Assembly (NCBI RefSeq): GCF_965638725.1
Contig: NC_134955.1
Span: 70,840,732-70,904,731, forward strand
Reading direction: 5' to 3'
Source of the DNA: Aptenodytes patagonicus
Taxonomy: Eukaryota; Chordata; Aves; Sphenisciformes; Spheniscidae
DNA length: 64,000 nucleotides
Part shown: piece after piece, positions 13,340 to 27,911 of the stretch
Layout: every line of letters starts with the position of its first letter
Position numbering within the stretch: position 1 is the first letter of the stretch
The notes under the pieces: model-generated
Databases searched by the model: none
The model's input: the letters and a program-made list of their open reading frames with translations, nothing else
Told to the model about the DNA's origin: nothing
Made by a program: the position numbers and the translations under genes

Positions 13340-14776
13340 TCCCCGCTCTCATTAGTAGTTACTCAATGGGCTTCAGACATCCAACATAGTTCCCTCTTCC
13401 TACAGGACTACAGCAACAACCGGCTACCGAGACAGATGGCGAAGACTGCAACTACTTGCACGAGTTCAGTCGAGTCTTGGAAAACTAAACCAGTGAGCGA
13501 TTTCCTCAAAATGGCTATTAGTCAGATGCCAGAATTACCGAGCTCGATTAAAGCTTAGCACGGAACTCGCCCCTTCGGAAATCTACAAAATGGAAAAGAA
13601 GGAAAAAAAAAAAAAATTTCTGTCTCCACTACATGCATGTTAGAAAGAATCAGAAATCCCTTTAAGATTTAGATGTCTTCAACTGCCTTGAGATGAAAGC
13701 AATTTGTCTCGATCGCAAGACAGGCAAGTCGGTGCTAGATTTTTGCCTAAACATCTGTGATTGAAAGTAAAACTAGTTGCAACGCTTACACCTTATTGCT
13801 GCATTTTCTGGAAGGAACCCATCTTGCATTGAATCGGAGACTGACACGAGTAGCAAAAACTGCAGCTAAACATCATTTAAGTTTGCAATGCAAGACAAAA
13901 ACTGAACGGTATCTACCCTGGAACTATTACATCATTCATGTCTTATTTGCTATATGGTTGCTATGTAGTATGGGGAACTTATTTGCATCCCTTCTCATGC
14001 ATGATGTATGGTTCAGAACTTCACAGCTGACATTTCAAAGCAGTTCTTACATTACCTAGTTAACGTTACGCCTGATATGCACTTTGAACATGCTACAGTG
14101 GTATTCTCACTATCTGCCACTGTAGGCAAGAATTCGTTTCATTATTAGTCTGAGATATGAAGACAGACTGAGAGTCACTATTTAGTTACAGATTAACAGA
14201 ACTTTAAAAAAAAGTCCTTAATATAAAAAGACAGACTGCAGTTTGATTTTAAGCAATAATTTTCAGTTTACTAGATGAAGTAGACCTATCAACATATTCT
14301 GCATGAATGCAAAAAGGTAGCAATCTACAGCAAGTGATAGAAGGAAAAAAAAATATATATATATAATCAAAAAAGTAGAACCAGAAAGCATACACTGGAA
14401 ATGGTACCCCTCCCCCAACCATCCCCCAAAATAATCAAACCATCTTAAGGGCTATCAAGAGGAAAAAAAAAAAAAAAAAAAGTTACTTAGCAAGTCTACA
14501 ATGTGTCTTTCCCCTGTTTGCTGGAAGTCTGCCATAGCATCTAGTGCTTGTGTTCGTGTCACATTTGGAGATTAGAGCATCCTAACGCCAAGCAAGAAGA
14601 GTTAAAACAGGAATCCAGTCAAGTGTGCAGAAGGAAAGGGTGGTAACTGGAGAAAGGTGATCATAATCCTATGGATGCTTTTGTTTTACTTTTCAGTAGA
14701 GAATCATTCTTCCGGAAAGCCATGTGGGTTATTTTTTTTTCTTTAATTCTTTGTAGACTAAATAGTTATTCTCTCA

Positions 14777-16600
<1,824 letters not shown>

Positions 16601-17134
16601 GGTCCTTGGGGAGGAGATGGCTGACAGGGCCGGGGGAGGGGGGGGGGCTGTGGGGACGGCCTGAGCTCTGGGGGTTTGCGCCCCAGTGCTTTGGGGTGTG
16701 GAAGCGTATGGGGTGCGGTGCTGGCCTAAGCAGTCCCCTGTGGTGCCCTCCAGCCGGCTGGCTCCTGTAGTGCCACGGCTGGCACGTCCAGCTGGGCTGC
16801 GAGGCCTTGGCTCCCTGCCTGCCGATGGAAGGGGCTCAAACCCCTGCCTGTGGCCCTGCCCACGGCGGGTTGCACTGCGCCGAGGAGGGTCCCCCTCCTC
16901 GATCTGAGTGCCGCTGTGGGCTCGGTGTGGTATTGGGTCCCGAGTGATCAGGGCAGCGTGATGACAAGTGTAGGGCAGTTGGCAGGGGTAGTGCAGCAGG
17001 AGCCGGGGACCTAGGTGGGGGAGTAGCTTTGAGCAGTCCTACCACTGTACCTGAGATCTGGGGTGGGCCCTCATCAGAGCCCTCTGAAAAAAGCCTCCCC
17101 TATGCAAAACTAAAACCCTATCTTAGGGTGCTGG

Positions 17135-17334
17135 GTTTTTTTTACGCTGAGGGTGGTGAGACACTGGAACAGGTTGCCCAGAGAGGTGGATGCCCCATCC
17201 CTGGAAACATTCCAGGTCAGGCTGGACGGGGCTCTGAGCAACCTGATCTAGTTGAAGATGTCCCTGCTCATGGCAGGGGGGTTGGACTAGATGGCCTTGA
17301 GAGGTCCCTTCCAACCCGAACTATTCTGTGATGT
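17135..17334 (+). mobile_element. Old CR1 LINE 3' fragment
   Basis: About 200 bp matches the 3' end of CR1. The series GAGGGTGGTGAGACACTGG, a 'GGTTGCCCAGAGAGGT' block, and the later 'GGTTGGACTAGATGGCC' and 'CCCTTCCAACCC' blocks are in the usual order. It ends in a degraded ATTCTGTGATG, a decayed ATTCTATG tail. The translated remnant carries the conserved C-terminal motif 'LEQVAQR'. It belongs to an older subfamily than the two large copies to the right. Confidence 0.85.
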
Positions 17335-19796
17335 GTAGCGTCATCGGGTTTATGGCTCCTTGTTGTCTTCGGTCACTCCCTATAATTCAGATCAGTGAAA
17401 TTCAAGCTGTGGCCAACCACTTGGGAAACGCAGCGTTCACATACCTGGCCACAGTCCTCGCCTGCCTTCCCTGGGAGCAGTGCCCCAACACGCCCTGCAT
17501 GATGCAGAGCAGCACCCTCTGCACGTACATCGCACACACGCGTTTGGCCAGTTTCACAGGCACGACGTGTCGCAACCCTGCGCTCCCAGTGATGTGCCAG
17601 CGAGGCCAGTACACGTAAGCGGTATGAGGCTGGTCCTCCAGGCCTGGCATGCTGGAGCAGGGGGGGCTGCCTGCCCTGCAGGCCCTGTGGGGAGGAAGGC
17701 GAGGGGAAAGCAAGCTTGTGTTGGTAGTTGCTTCTGAGCTGATGGAGCAGACGTGGGAAGTGGCATCCAGAACACAAAACCAGCAAAATGTGCTGTGGTC
17801 ACTTTGGGGTCGGCCTTCTGGACTGCACAGCTCTTGGAGAGCGCAGGCGTGCTTTCACTTGGGATTGCGTGTGTAAGCCTGACTTCACCATATCCTTCTA
17901 GCCCTTCAAAAATACCAAATTTTGAGTTAATTTTTACGGCAGGCATTTTTGCAATTACGTGGCACATGCAAAGCAATCCCCCTTGGAACAGCAAAAGGGA
18001 AATTGTTTGGTGTCTAAAGTCTGGGAGAATGGGAGATTTCCTAGACTACAGATTTATTAAGGGGATGACAATAAGAGTTTACGAGGAAGCCTTGCTCTTT
18101 CATGCAGCGAGCAAAGAGGGAGGATGCCAAGGAAAACATACCATCCGCGGTCTCTCCTAATGAGTGCGTGCAGGCTGCACCGGGGGTACAGTCTGCTGAC
18201 ACCAGGGCTCACGAGTGTCCCTGTATGCATCAGGCAGTGCCAGAGCTCATACTCTGGTGTTTAAAGCAGCAGATAATACTGCTAAGTACTGTACTGGCAT
18301 GGGATTTACAGCAAGCTGTGGTGATCCCGCTGGGTACAGCCAGTTCAGTCTCATCTCACTAGCATGGGAAATTTATCTAAATAGAGTTTACTGCTGAGCA
18401 GGGCTAAAATTAACGTCAGGATGTGGACATTAGTGGGTTTCTACTTGGCTCCGTTCCGTGTGACCATTTCCGTGCTGGTAAACACGAGCGGCAGTTTATT
18501 AAATTAGGCAGCATTAGTACGACACCATGGGTCTTGACCAAAATAGTTGGGAAAGAAGATGTCAGGAGCTGCCTTTGTCCCTGTGCAGGTATCGATTGCT
18601 CTACTCGCTGGCCTCAGAGCAGCATTTTCTGGTTTCAGGAAATGACTGCCTTGTTAGCGTTTTTGTTCTGACTGCGTAAAGCATTAAGGGGAGGGTGCGA
18701 CCGTACGTGAGGTTTTTCTGCTTTTCTTTTTTTAACGGTTGAGAGTTACCTTTGGTGCTTTCTCCTGGGATCCACCAGTTGAGGAACACGGATCTCAAGC
18801 ATTAAGCATGTCAGCACCCGGCAGCCAGCACAGCCGGTGAAACACCGAATGGCGTCTGGGACGCTTGTCTGTCTGGGCTGCGGGAGGGGATGGCTGTGCT
18901 GCGGCGCTGTGCCACCCGCCGGTGGGTACCACGAGGCACAAACCAAAATGAGTAACTGCAGAGTGGGGAAGTGCCTTTTCTATCATCTTCTCCCTCTGTT
19001 TTGCACCCAGACGTATACTGTTCCTTGGGTCTCTCGTCTTGAATCATGGCTTTTTTAGGTTTGTTGGTGACTGCATTGTCCCTCATCCTTGGGGACTGTC
19101 TGTGGATGGGGCTTGGCCAGCTTTGGCTTTGCCCACTTCACCTGGCAAACAGCTGGGCTCTTCTGTTTTTCCTGAGCTCCTTCTCTCCTTTCCCTCCTGG
19201 TAAACTGGAAGTGATGGGACCTGTGAAATACTTGCGTGCATGCCAAGGCGGGGAGTTGCTTTCAGGGAGACGGCAGCTGCTCTTGCACTGGAGCCGTTGA
19301 GGAGCTGATCTCCATGCAACGGGGCCTTCCGCTGACTAAGCGGCAGGGCCACTTCCTGAGCTGCTCCTCTCCCCGCAGGGTTCCTGCGTGCCCGCGCTTG
19401 ATACCGGCAAACGAGAGGGTGCTCCAATCTGTACTATCCCTTTGCCAGCATGGGCCCGCTCCTTTCCTGGTGCGTGCCCTACCCTGGGTGGGCCTGTGGC
19501 CGAGATGAGCCATGCTGCTCCAGGCTGTGGTTGGCAGCTCCTGCTCAACTGCTTTTGCCCCACGGGTCTTTGAGCCTTTAGCAGCTGCGTGTCCTGTCCC
19601 TCGGCAGGCTGGGCACCCCCATAGCTCCCTGAGCTCTCCCACTGCTGCCTCTGCTGCTCATCAGCGCTTTTCAGCTTGGACCAGCCCTGAGCTGGAGCAC
19701 GGTGCTGTATTCTTCAGCTGCCACTGTGTGACCTGCTGAAAGTGTCCAAAGTTGATCTTGCCATCATCCAAGTCTAAAAACCTGACAAAAAGAAGG
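17335..19796. other. Gene-free spacer between CR1 copies
   Basis: No known gene or RNA was recognised. A minus-strand frame of 103 codons at 17402-17713 has a non-repetitive composition, but I cannot relate it to any family. The rest is ordinary intergenic DNA lying between the ARF6 CpG island and the first large CR1. Confidence 0.5.
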
Positions 19797-21246
19797 CCCC
19801 AGCTGACTGGAGGTTAGCAAATGTGATGCCCATCTACAAGAAGGGCCGGAAGGAGGATCCGGGGAACTACAGGCCTGTCAGTCTGACCTCGGTGCTGGGG
19901 AAGGTTATGGAGCAGATTATCCTGAGTGCCATCACGCGGCACGTGCAGGACAACCAGGTGATCAGGCCCACTCAGCATGGGTTTATGAAAGGCAGGTCCT
20001 GCTTGACTCACCTGATCTCCTTCTATGATAAGGTGACCTGCTTAGTGGATGTGGGAAAGGCTGTGGATGTGGTCTGCCTAGACCTTAGTAAAGCCTTTGA
20101 CACCGTCTCCCACAGCATTCTCCTGGAGAAACTGGCTGCTCGTGGCTTGGACGGGTGTACATTTTGCTGGGTAAAAAACTGGCTGGACGGCCGGGCCCAG
20201 AGAGTTGTGGTGAATGGAGTTACATCCAGTTGGCGGCCGGTCACAAGCGGTGTTCCCCAGGGCTCAGTTTTGGGGCCGGTCTTGTTCAATATCTTTATCG
20301 ATGATCTGGATGAGGGGATCGAGTGCACCCTCAGTAAGTTTGCAGACGACACCAAGTTGGGCGGGAGTGTTGATCTGCTCGAGGGTAGGAAGGCTCTGCA
20401 GAGGGACCTGGACAGGCTGGATCGATGGGCCCAGGCCAACTGGATGAGGTTCAACAAGGCCAAGTGCCGGGTCCTGCCCTTCGGCCACAACAACCCCATG
20501 TAACGCTACAGGCTTGGGGAAGAGTGGCTGGAAAGCTGCCTGGCGGAAAAGGACCTGGGGGTCAACCAAGAGGTTGACCAGCAGCTGAACATGAGCCGGC
20601 AGTGTGCCCAGGCGGCCAAGGAGGCCAATGGCATCCTGGCCTGTATCAGAAATCGTGTGGCCAGCAGGAGTAGGGGAGTGATCGTGCCCCTGTACTCGGC
20701 CCTGGTGAGGCCGCACCTCGAATACTGTGTTCAGTTTTGGGCCCCTCACTACAAGAAGGACGTCGAGGTGCTGGAGCATGTCCAGAGAAGGGCAACGAGG
20801 CTGGTGAGGGGTCTGGAGAAGAAGTCTGATGAGGAGCGTCTGAGGGAGCTGGGGTTGTTTAGCCTGGAGAAAAGGAGGCTGAGGGGAGACCTCATCGCTC
20901 TCTACAACTCCCTGAAAGGAGGTTGTAGCGAGGTGGGGGTCGGTCCCTTCTCCCAAGTAACAAGCGATAGGACGAGAGGAAACGGCCTCCGGTTGCGCCA
21001 GGGGAGGTTTGCGCCAGGTTTAAATTGCATATTAGGAAAAATTTCTTGACCGAAAGGGTTGTCAAGCACTGGAATGGGCTGCCCAGGGAAGTGGCGGAGT
21101 CCCCATCCCTGGAGGTATTTAAAAGACGTGTAGATGTGGCACTTAGGGACATGGTTTAGTGGTGGGCTTGGCGGTGTTAGGTTAACAGTTGGACTCAATG
21201 ATCTTAAAGGTCTTTTCCAACCTAAACAATTCTATGATTCTATGAT
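19797..21246 (+). mobile_element. CR1 LINE, 5'-truncated, broken ORF2
   Basis: This non-LTR retrotransposon copy retains most of the reverse transcriptase region and the C-terminus of ORF2. Visible motifs include [37 protein letters not shown], and the catalytic FADD box (FADDTKLGG). The frame is broken by a TAA at 20501-20503, where the better copy at 23.3-24.8 kb has a Gln codon. An 11-nt duplication near 21004-21020 then shifts the frame before the C-terminus. The element ends with two ATTCTATG units (21229-21244), the CR1 hallmark tail. The 5' truncation is typical of CR1 insertion. It cannot be autonomous. Confidence 0.95.
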
Positions 21247-23267
21247 ATGCTGCACTACTTCACACAGGAAATCCAAAGCTTAATTGAGGACATGGGGATG
21301 TGGCTACATGCCATAGAAGAGAAATGGGATCCAGTCAGGAAAATGCTTTTTCACCTGCGCTGGGCTTTATTTCTGCGGATCCTCCCTGCCCTTCAGAAAA
21401 ACTTTCTGTCCGTATGGTCTGTGCACCAGAAGAAGATTTTACATAGTTTGGCATGTGTTTTTAAAGTAATTATTACTGCTCTTTAGGATGATATATAGCA
21501 AAAGACATTTGAGAACTCAGCACTTTCAATAGTTAAGATCTCAAATTAGTCACTAATAAACTCTGCGCGCGTCAATCCTTGTAGCTCACGTTTACCAATC
21601 CCGCAGAGAATGGGTGAGAAGCTGGTGAGAGAGCACCACCTACTTTTGAAACATTTTTATGTAGAGTCATATTAGTTTCTGTAAATGAACAGGAAGGATG
21701 GTAAACAGGAAGGAGAATGTAAATGACATAACTTAGTAAAGCAAATAAAGGCTTCGTTGTCTGAGGAACCCCGCTGCTGTGTCCCTGCAGAGTTACTGCA
21801 TCTTACCTTGGAGAGCCAGGAGACAAAATAGCTTGTGTTACGAGCCTTTAAAATGTGAATTTGTCCCTGCACTACATGTTTTGAAAGACAGGTTCTTAAG
21901 ATAGCGACTTAAGTAACTGTGGGATGGAAATGTGTCATCAAAGATGAAGGAGTGTGATGGTCTGAGCAAAACAGACTCTTAATCTCAGTGCTCAGCCTGC
22001 AGAAAGTTGATACAAATCTACACCCTGTAACCACCCCTGGGGGAAAGAAGTACAGATTAGGCACTATATATACTCAATATAGCGTAGGTTCTTACATTGC
22101 TGGTTGATTTTCAAGGTCAAATACTCAACAAAAGCATTTACAATACCCGAACATGTTCTAGATTGCCTGAAAAATGTGACCTCTTAGAAGGGGTTCAGTT
22201 TCACATACCTGCTTAAGAATTAAAAACCTTCTCGGGACCTTGGCAACAGCCAGCGAGTTACTGGGTAGCCTGCAGAAGTTAAATATTTTAAAAGTAAGCA
22301 CTGGCTGACAGTGTGTCACTGGATGGAGTGCCTGTTGTATGCCAGTATGGGTTTACAACCCAGAGAGTAAAAAGCAATTATGGTTATAAAGTGATTATGG
22401 GTTAAAGCCTGGGAAAAAGATAGCAAATATCTGTAGGACCTTTTGATCACTCATCTGGGCCTGGCTGCAGGGCCGCCTGTTCCTTATCTTTTCTCTCTCC
22501 GTAAGGAACTTACGGGCAGTGCAGGTACCAAGGTTTGCATCTATTGTTTTTCACGGTTTTGTTAAGGCTGTGTTTGCATGTTCTGTCCTCCACCAGTGAT
22601 CCAAGTGCTGTCACGATAAAGTGGTGAACGAAAATGATACCCCTTCAACTTTACGTAACAGCCATCACATCAGAATAAGCAAACCTCAAGGAAATGGATC
22701 GAGACGCCCCTTTGTTTTTATGTCGGTGGATATAACTACCTTCCCAATCAGTTTGGATTATCAGACCAAACCTGTTTTAATATGGTGTAGCTCATCTTGC
22801 TTACTTTTCTCTCCTCTTTTGGCAGAGGGAGATGGGAAAAGACTCTGTTGCACTGATCCTTCAAAGACCTTTGTGGCTTTCCAAGGAAGGAAAGGGGAAT
22901 ATAATAATGCTTTGGGTTTAGCATCTATGTTAGATAAATTCTTCTGTTGCGAAAACAAATTACATCCTTGATATTACAATTGCGTTCCACTGGTAGATTT
23001 CTTATCATCGAGATCTCTGATACCATGGGCCAAGTGTCCTCCGTTGGGGTGAGTCAGGTTAGAGCAGCACTTTCCATGAGCGATCGGCTGTGGTCATTCC
23101 CGCCTGTAGGCAGGGAGTGGCGGAGATGGTTCCCCGTGGGCGTCTCAGCCCTATTTCCTGTGATTCTGCGATGTCTCTGTCTGTGCAACTGCAGCTGGGC
23201 TTGGCCAGGAAACTAAACCTGCAGTCTCTGGCAGCGTGTACTTTACTGGCAGCGTGTCATTAAACAG
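21247..23267. other. Spacer between two oppositely oriented CR1 copies
   Basis: Two kilobases of unique-looking DNA without any gene or repeat I recognise. It forms the loop of a possible inverted pair made by the flanking CR1 elements. Confidence 0.5.
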
Positions 23268-24800
23268 ATCATAGAATCATAGAATCATTGAGGTTGGAAA
23301 AGACCTCTAAGATCATCAAGTCCAACCGTCGACCCAACACCCCCATGCCCACTAAACCATGTCCCTAAGTGCCTCATCTACACGTCTTTTAAATACCTCC
23401 AGGGATGGGGACTCAACCACTGCCCTGGGCAGCCTGTTCCAATGTTTCACCACTCTTTCAGTAAAGACATTTTTCCTCACGTCCAATCTAAACCTCCCCT
23501 GGCACAACTTGAGGCCATTTCCTCTCGTCCTATCGCTTGTTACTTGGGAGAAGAGACCGACCCCCACCTCGCTACAACCTCCTTTCAGGGAGTTGTAGAG
23601 AGCGATGAGGTCTCCCCTCAGCCTCCTCTTCTCCAGGCTAAACGGCCCCAGTTCCCTCAGCCGCTCCTCAGAAGACTTGTTCTCCAGACCCCTCACCAGC
23701 CTCGTTGCCCTTCTCTGGACACGCTCCAGCACCTCGACGTCCTTCTTGTAGTGAGGGGCCCAAAACTGAACACAGTGTTCGAGGTGCGGCCTCACCAGGG
23801 CCGAGTACAGGGGCACAATCACTTCCCTGCTCCTGCTGGCCACACTATTTCTGATCCAGGCCAGGATGCCATTGGCCTTCTTGGCCACCTGGGCACACTG
23901 CCGGCTCATGTTCAGCTGGCTGTCAACCAGCACCCCCAGGTCCTTTTCCGCCAGGCAGCTTTCCAGCCCCTCTTCCCCAAGCCTGTAGCGCTGCATGGGG
24001 TTGTTGTGGCCCAAGTGCAGGACCCGGCACTTGGCCTTGTTGAACCTCATACAGTTGGCCTGGACCCATCGATCCAGCCTGTCCAGGTCCCTCTGCAGAG
24101 CCTTCCTACCCTCCAGCAGATCAACACTCCCGCCCAACTTGGTGTCGTCTGCAAACTGACTGAGGGTGCACTCAATCCCCTCATCCAGATCATCGATAAA
24201 GATATTGAACAAGACCGGCCCCAAAACTGAGCCCTGGGGAACACCGCTCGTGACCGGCCGCCAACTGGATGTAACTCCATTCACCACAACTCTCTGGGCC
24301 CGGCCGTCCAGCCAGTTTTTTACCCAGCGAAGAGTACGCCCGTCCAAGCCATGAGCAGCCAGTTTCTCCGAGAGAATGCTGTGGGAGACGGTGTCAAAGG
24401 CCTTACTGAAGTCCAGGTAGACCACATCCACAGCCTTTCCCTCATCCACTCGGCGGGTCACCTGGTCATAGAAGGAGATCAGGTTGGTCAAGCAGGACCT
24501 GCCTCTCATGAACCCGTGCTGGCTGGGCCTGATCCCCTGGTTGTCCCGCACATGCCTTGTGAGCGCCCTCAAGATGAACCGCTCCATCATCTTCCCCGGC
24601 ACCGAGGTCAGACTGACAGGCCTGTAGTTCCCCGGATCCTCCTTCCGGCCCTTCTTGTGGATGGGCGTCACATTGGCAAGCCTCCAGTCGTCCGGGACCT
24701 CCCCGGTTAGCCAGGACTGCTGATAAATGATGGAAAGCGGCTTGGCGAGCACCTCCGCCAGCTCCCTCAGCACTCTCGGGAGATCCTTGGGCTCTTCCCA
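23268..24800 (-). mobile_element. CR1 LINE, 5'-truncated, well preserved
   Basis: A second CR1 copy, inverted with respect to the first. Its 3' terminus is the octamer tail (ATTCTATG repeats, seen on the plus strand as CATAGAAT at 23270-23287). The body from 24773 to 23352 is open without interruption, and the 5' end is truncated within ORF2 upstream of the reverse transcriptase. Good preservation suggests a comparatively recent insertion. The element lies in the ARF6-NEMF spacer and interrupts nothing visible. Confidence 0.95.
23352..24773 (-). CDS. CR1 ORF2 fragment: reverse transcriptase and C-terminus
   Basis: The frame has 473 codons and covers the reverse transcriptase and C-terminal region of CR1 ORF2. 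In order it shows an upstream RT segment ([12 protein letters not shown]), [12 protein letters not shown], the first catalytic block [29 protein letters not shown], the FADD catalytic box, and a C-terminal tail ending in ALRDMV. The N-terminal endonuclease domain is absent because the insertion is 5'-truncated, so the annotated Met is internal and not a natural start. No stop or frameshift is seen. It is transposon-derived and should not be annotated as a host gene. Confidence 0.9.
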   Translation of the reverse strand: MLRELAEVLAKPLSIIYQQSWLTGEVPDDWRLANVTPIHKKGRKEDPGNYRPVSLTSVPGKMMERFILRALTRHVRDNQGIRPSQHGFMRGRSCLTNLISFYDQVTRRVDEGKAVDVVYLDFSKAFDTVSHSILSEKLAAHGLDGRTLRWVKNWLDGRAQRVVVNGVTSSWRPVTSGVPQGSVLGPVLFNIFIDDLDEGIECTLSQFADDTKLGGSVDLLEGRKALQRDLDRLDRWVQANCMRFNKAKCRVLHLGHNNPMQRYRLGEEGLESCLAEKDLGVLVDSQLNMSRQCAQVAKKANGILAWIRNSVASRSREVIVPLYSALVRPHLEHCVQFWAPHYKKDVEVLERVQRRATRLVRGLENKSSEERLRELGPFSLEKRRLRGDLIALYNSLKGGCSEVGVGLFSQVTSDRTRGNGLKLCQGRFRLDVRKNVFTERVVKHWNRLPRAVVESPSLEVFKRRVDEALRDMV

Positions 24801-27800
24801 TAAGGTCCATGTAACAGCATTGGGGAAGGAGTAGAGGTGGTAAGGGGGTGTTGTATTCTGACTGCAGCAGATTTCTGTTAGCCTGTGTGTGTGCTGAAAT
24901 GGTGTAATGAGGACCCTGAAGAATCGCTAGAAATCCCACATTTCTCTTCAGGAGAAAACCCTGTCGTGGTCTCCCCGGAATTCCTCCAGCCTCCTGTGGG
25001 AGTGGGGCAGAGCTCTTCCAAAGAGGCCTCCCGGCAGGAAAAACAGTTTGCCCTCCAGGCTGTTTGGGTTCTTTTTGTATCTTAAGTACATCGAAATGCC
25101 TTTGCAGTTACTATTGGCAAAAAAGCTGGCTTCTCCCTTCACAGGTTATTTTCAGGACCAGACAGAGGAAATGTAGGTGGGGGATACTGCCTGACCAAAT
25201 TTCCATATGCCGAAATCCTGAATCACCACCATGACAATATCGGCCTAAAAAATCATGAAGCCTTAACAAGAGTAAAAATAATTTGTGAGGCTTTTCCTTC
25301 CCTCTCTGATTTTCGCATTTTCACATCCCGTATTGCCCAGCAGCAACAAAGCAGGAGATACACCAGTGACCTCCGGGACTCAGCTGGATGTGCTGGCTGA
25401 CCCCATGGAGACCTGCACCCCGAGGTTTTTGGACCCCAAGCCAGGCCATTGCTGATGCCCGGATGTTTTGAGCCATCCTGGCATCTTGTAAAGCATGGCA
25501 GTGACGCAGGGATGCCCGAGAAGCTCAGGGTGGGGATGCTTTGCAGTCAGTGCTGCGGGCCGGCAGGAATCTGCTGTATTCTGCACCCACACTCTAATGC
25601 AGAGGGTTTTTTGCAGGCAGTTCCCAAGGGCTTTTTTCCTGTAAGGTGTGTTTTAGTTGTCATTCAAAGGGTCTCTGGTTCCCAGACACAGTGCGAGCAT
25701 TGCCTGGCCCTCGTGAGGGGTGGAGGTTTGGAGCTCAGTGGGATCCCAAAGCCGGTTCTTTGGGAGGCTGGAGCCCAGCTTACCCGTAACGCTTTGCACA
25801 AAGCCGCAGCTCCTGCGCGTGGGGGAGCTCAGCAGGAGCCTGGAGCAGTTGCTCCTGCTGAGCAAGATGTGGCGACCGGCTGTCGGATGAGCACCATGAG
25901 GCAGAGCTGCCCCTGAGCTCCAAACTGAGCAACTGAGGTTTCCCCAGCTCTGAGCGGCCTCATTTTTTATTCTAGGTGTTGCTTTGGCAGCTGGGAGCCA
26001 CACCAGGGCACACCTCTGTGCTAGCGGGCTGGCACTGCTGTCAGGACTCTCTATCTGTGTCCTGGCTGTGCAATGTCCCTCCTCAGTCTGCCAAGCTCGT
26101 TCCCATCAGATTTTCTCAGGCAAACCAGGTAGTTTCATGTCCCTGCTGTCTTGATTCACTCCTGCTATGTTTTTTCATGTGATGAAAAATTTTAGTATAG
26201 GAAGAAATAGTCCCCATGTTACTGGTAGGAGGAGGGGACGGGAGAGGGATGCCCAGCCCTGCATTAAGTGTTATTTCTGTTCAGACGCCTTGCCTTTCTC
26301 CCCTGTTTGTGGATGTTAAGCCTACATCTCCTCATGCCCATGACCCCTAAGTCATTATCCTAATGCCTTTAACCAAAACTCCAGCTGTCACTGACAGCTC
26401 TTCCTTAAGTAGATAATAGGAGCCCAGAACAAGATGTCTCTCTCTCCCGTGCAGCCTGACACCCTTAAGGACTTCAGGCTCGTGCAGCACTGGGGGAAGA
26501 TCTTATTTGTCTTTTCTGAGATGGGATTGCCGTGTGCGTACTTTAGCCCTGGACTTTGCTCCGCTAACTTGGGTCAGGTAGTCTGGAAGAAATGCTTAGA
26601 CACCTCCTGAGTGGCTGCTGCTGGGTCTGGCCTTGGGTAGGAGGCGTGCCTGTGCCTTGAGGAGGAGGTATGTCCGTGCCTGGAACAGAAGCACATCCGT
26701 GCTTGGGCAGGAGGTACACCCGTGCCTTGACCTCTGCACTTAAGAAATGCAATGCAAAGACGCCATCCTTTGGTGCCTTTAGCCCTTTGGTCAGGGCTAA
26801 GCTGGCTGCAGGCTGACTCTGTGCACAGCATCAGCGACAGCCTTGGTGGGGAGAGCCTGGAGGGGGTCCAGCGGAGGCGGAGGCAGCAGCAGGAGGCTCT
26901 GGCTGGGCTGGCAGGGCTCTCTGGCAGTGTTTGCGATCTCAGCAGCTGGTTCTGCTCTCCTCCCGGCTGGTGTGGAGTCAGGGATGGTTGCTGCCCTCGG
27001 AGGTGGTCTGCATGGCTTTCGTGGATAAACACGACAGTCTCAGGACCCTTGCTCTACTGTGCATATTTGCACCCACCAGAGATTCCCCAGGCTAGTGCTC
27101 GGTGTGTCTGAAGAAATAACGTGTATCTGGAGAGGGGGGAAAAAAGGCCGTTTTGGCAATGGCAGTGTGTGGTTTGGGATCAGCTTTGGCTCGCTCTGCT
27201 AGGAAAGGGGCAGTGCAGTCTACACTTCTGCATTAGAGCAAAGGCTGCCTCAGCTATCTGAGCATGTTGGCTCTCAGCTTTCCTTGCAGCCCCAGGTCTC
27301 CATGGAGCCAGAGAGAGGTGAGGGGCCTGCAGCATCCCCAGCCCCGGCCAGCTGCAGAGTTACTCTCACGGGATGTCTGGGGGAGCTCTCTTGGACAGGC
27401 CTCCGCGAGAGGCAAAACACACAGTGAAGATCTCGAATACTCTGTGAAAGTATTTCTAGGCAGCTGTCTATTGCAGCAGTGAATGGATCAAGGCAAGAAG
27501 CTCCTGCATTTTGTTCCTTGCATTATGTTTTTGTTACTTTTATATCCTTCTCTGAGAATCAAAACACTTCATTACATCTGTGAGTATTCAATACAGCAAG
27601 TAGGTTGCCTCTTCAACTCTCTTCAGCAAATCCTTCTGAGCTCTCACTGGACGTCCTAGAGCAGGACCATGAACTTAATTTTTTGGCCTACAACAGCTTA
27701 ACTTGGCCTTTCTGAAGCAAAGTATTGTGTTGAATCTTCACTTGAAGAGCTAAATTTTGCTTCCTGTATTTGATGCTCCTTCTCCCCCATGTTCCCACCG

Positions 27801-27911
27801 AGTTGCTGAAGCATTAATGCATCCCGCTGCCTGAGTTCCTGGCTGCCATGGCAAGGCTGGAGGAGCTGGTCCCCGAGCGCTGGAGAGTGGAGGCAGTGGG
27901 AGCTGCAGCCA
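24801..27911. other. Gene-free spacer before the 7SL cluster
   Basis: No gene was recognised. Apart from the small minisatellite at 26639-26732 I see only ordinary intergenic sequence. Promoter elements of the first 7SL gene should lie in the last 100 bp, but I see no clear ATF/CRE site or TATA box there. Confidence 0.5.
26639..26732. repeat. Minisatellite, four units of about 24 bp
   Basis: Four imperfect units start at 26639, 26663, 26687 and 26709 (24, 24, 22 and 24 bp), each built on the pattern AGGAGGNNNNNCCGTGCCTTG. The third unit is the most diverged and 2 bp shorter. Confidence 0.8.

Larger units (their letters stand above)
11814..14776 (-). other. ARF6: ARF6 3' UTR (inferred extent)
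   Basis: Directly downstream of the ARF6 stop codon the minus strand runs about 3 kb through AT-rich DNA, distinct from the GC-rich spacer further left. ARF6 mRNAs in other vertebrates have a long 3' UTR of a few kilobases, so I assign this stretch to it. The far end is set by a minus-strand AATAAA at 11833-11838. Further AATAAA hexamers at 12175-12180 and 12510-12515 could give shorter isoforms. It contains a poly-C run (12218-12231), a CT microsatellite and several poly-A runs. The extent is inference; 3' end reads would settle it. Confidence 0.55.

Noticed and set aside
23442-24230. 262-codon plus-strand frame opposite the CR1 element
   Set aside because: It is the antisense shadow of CR1 ORF2.
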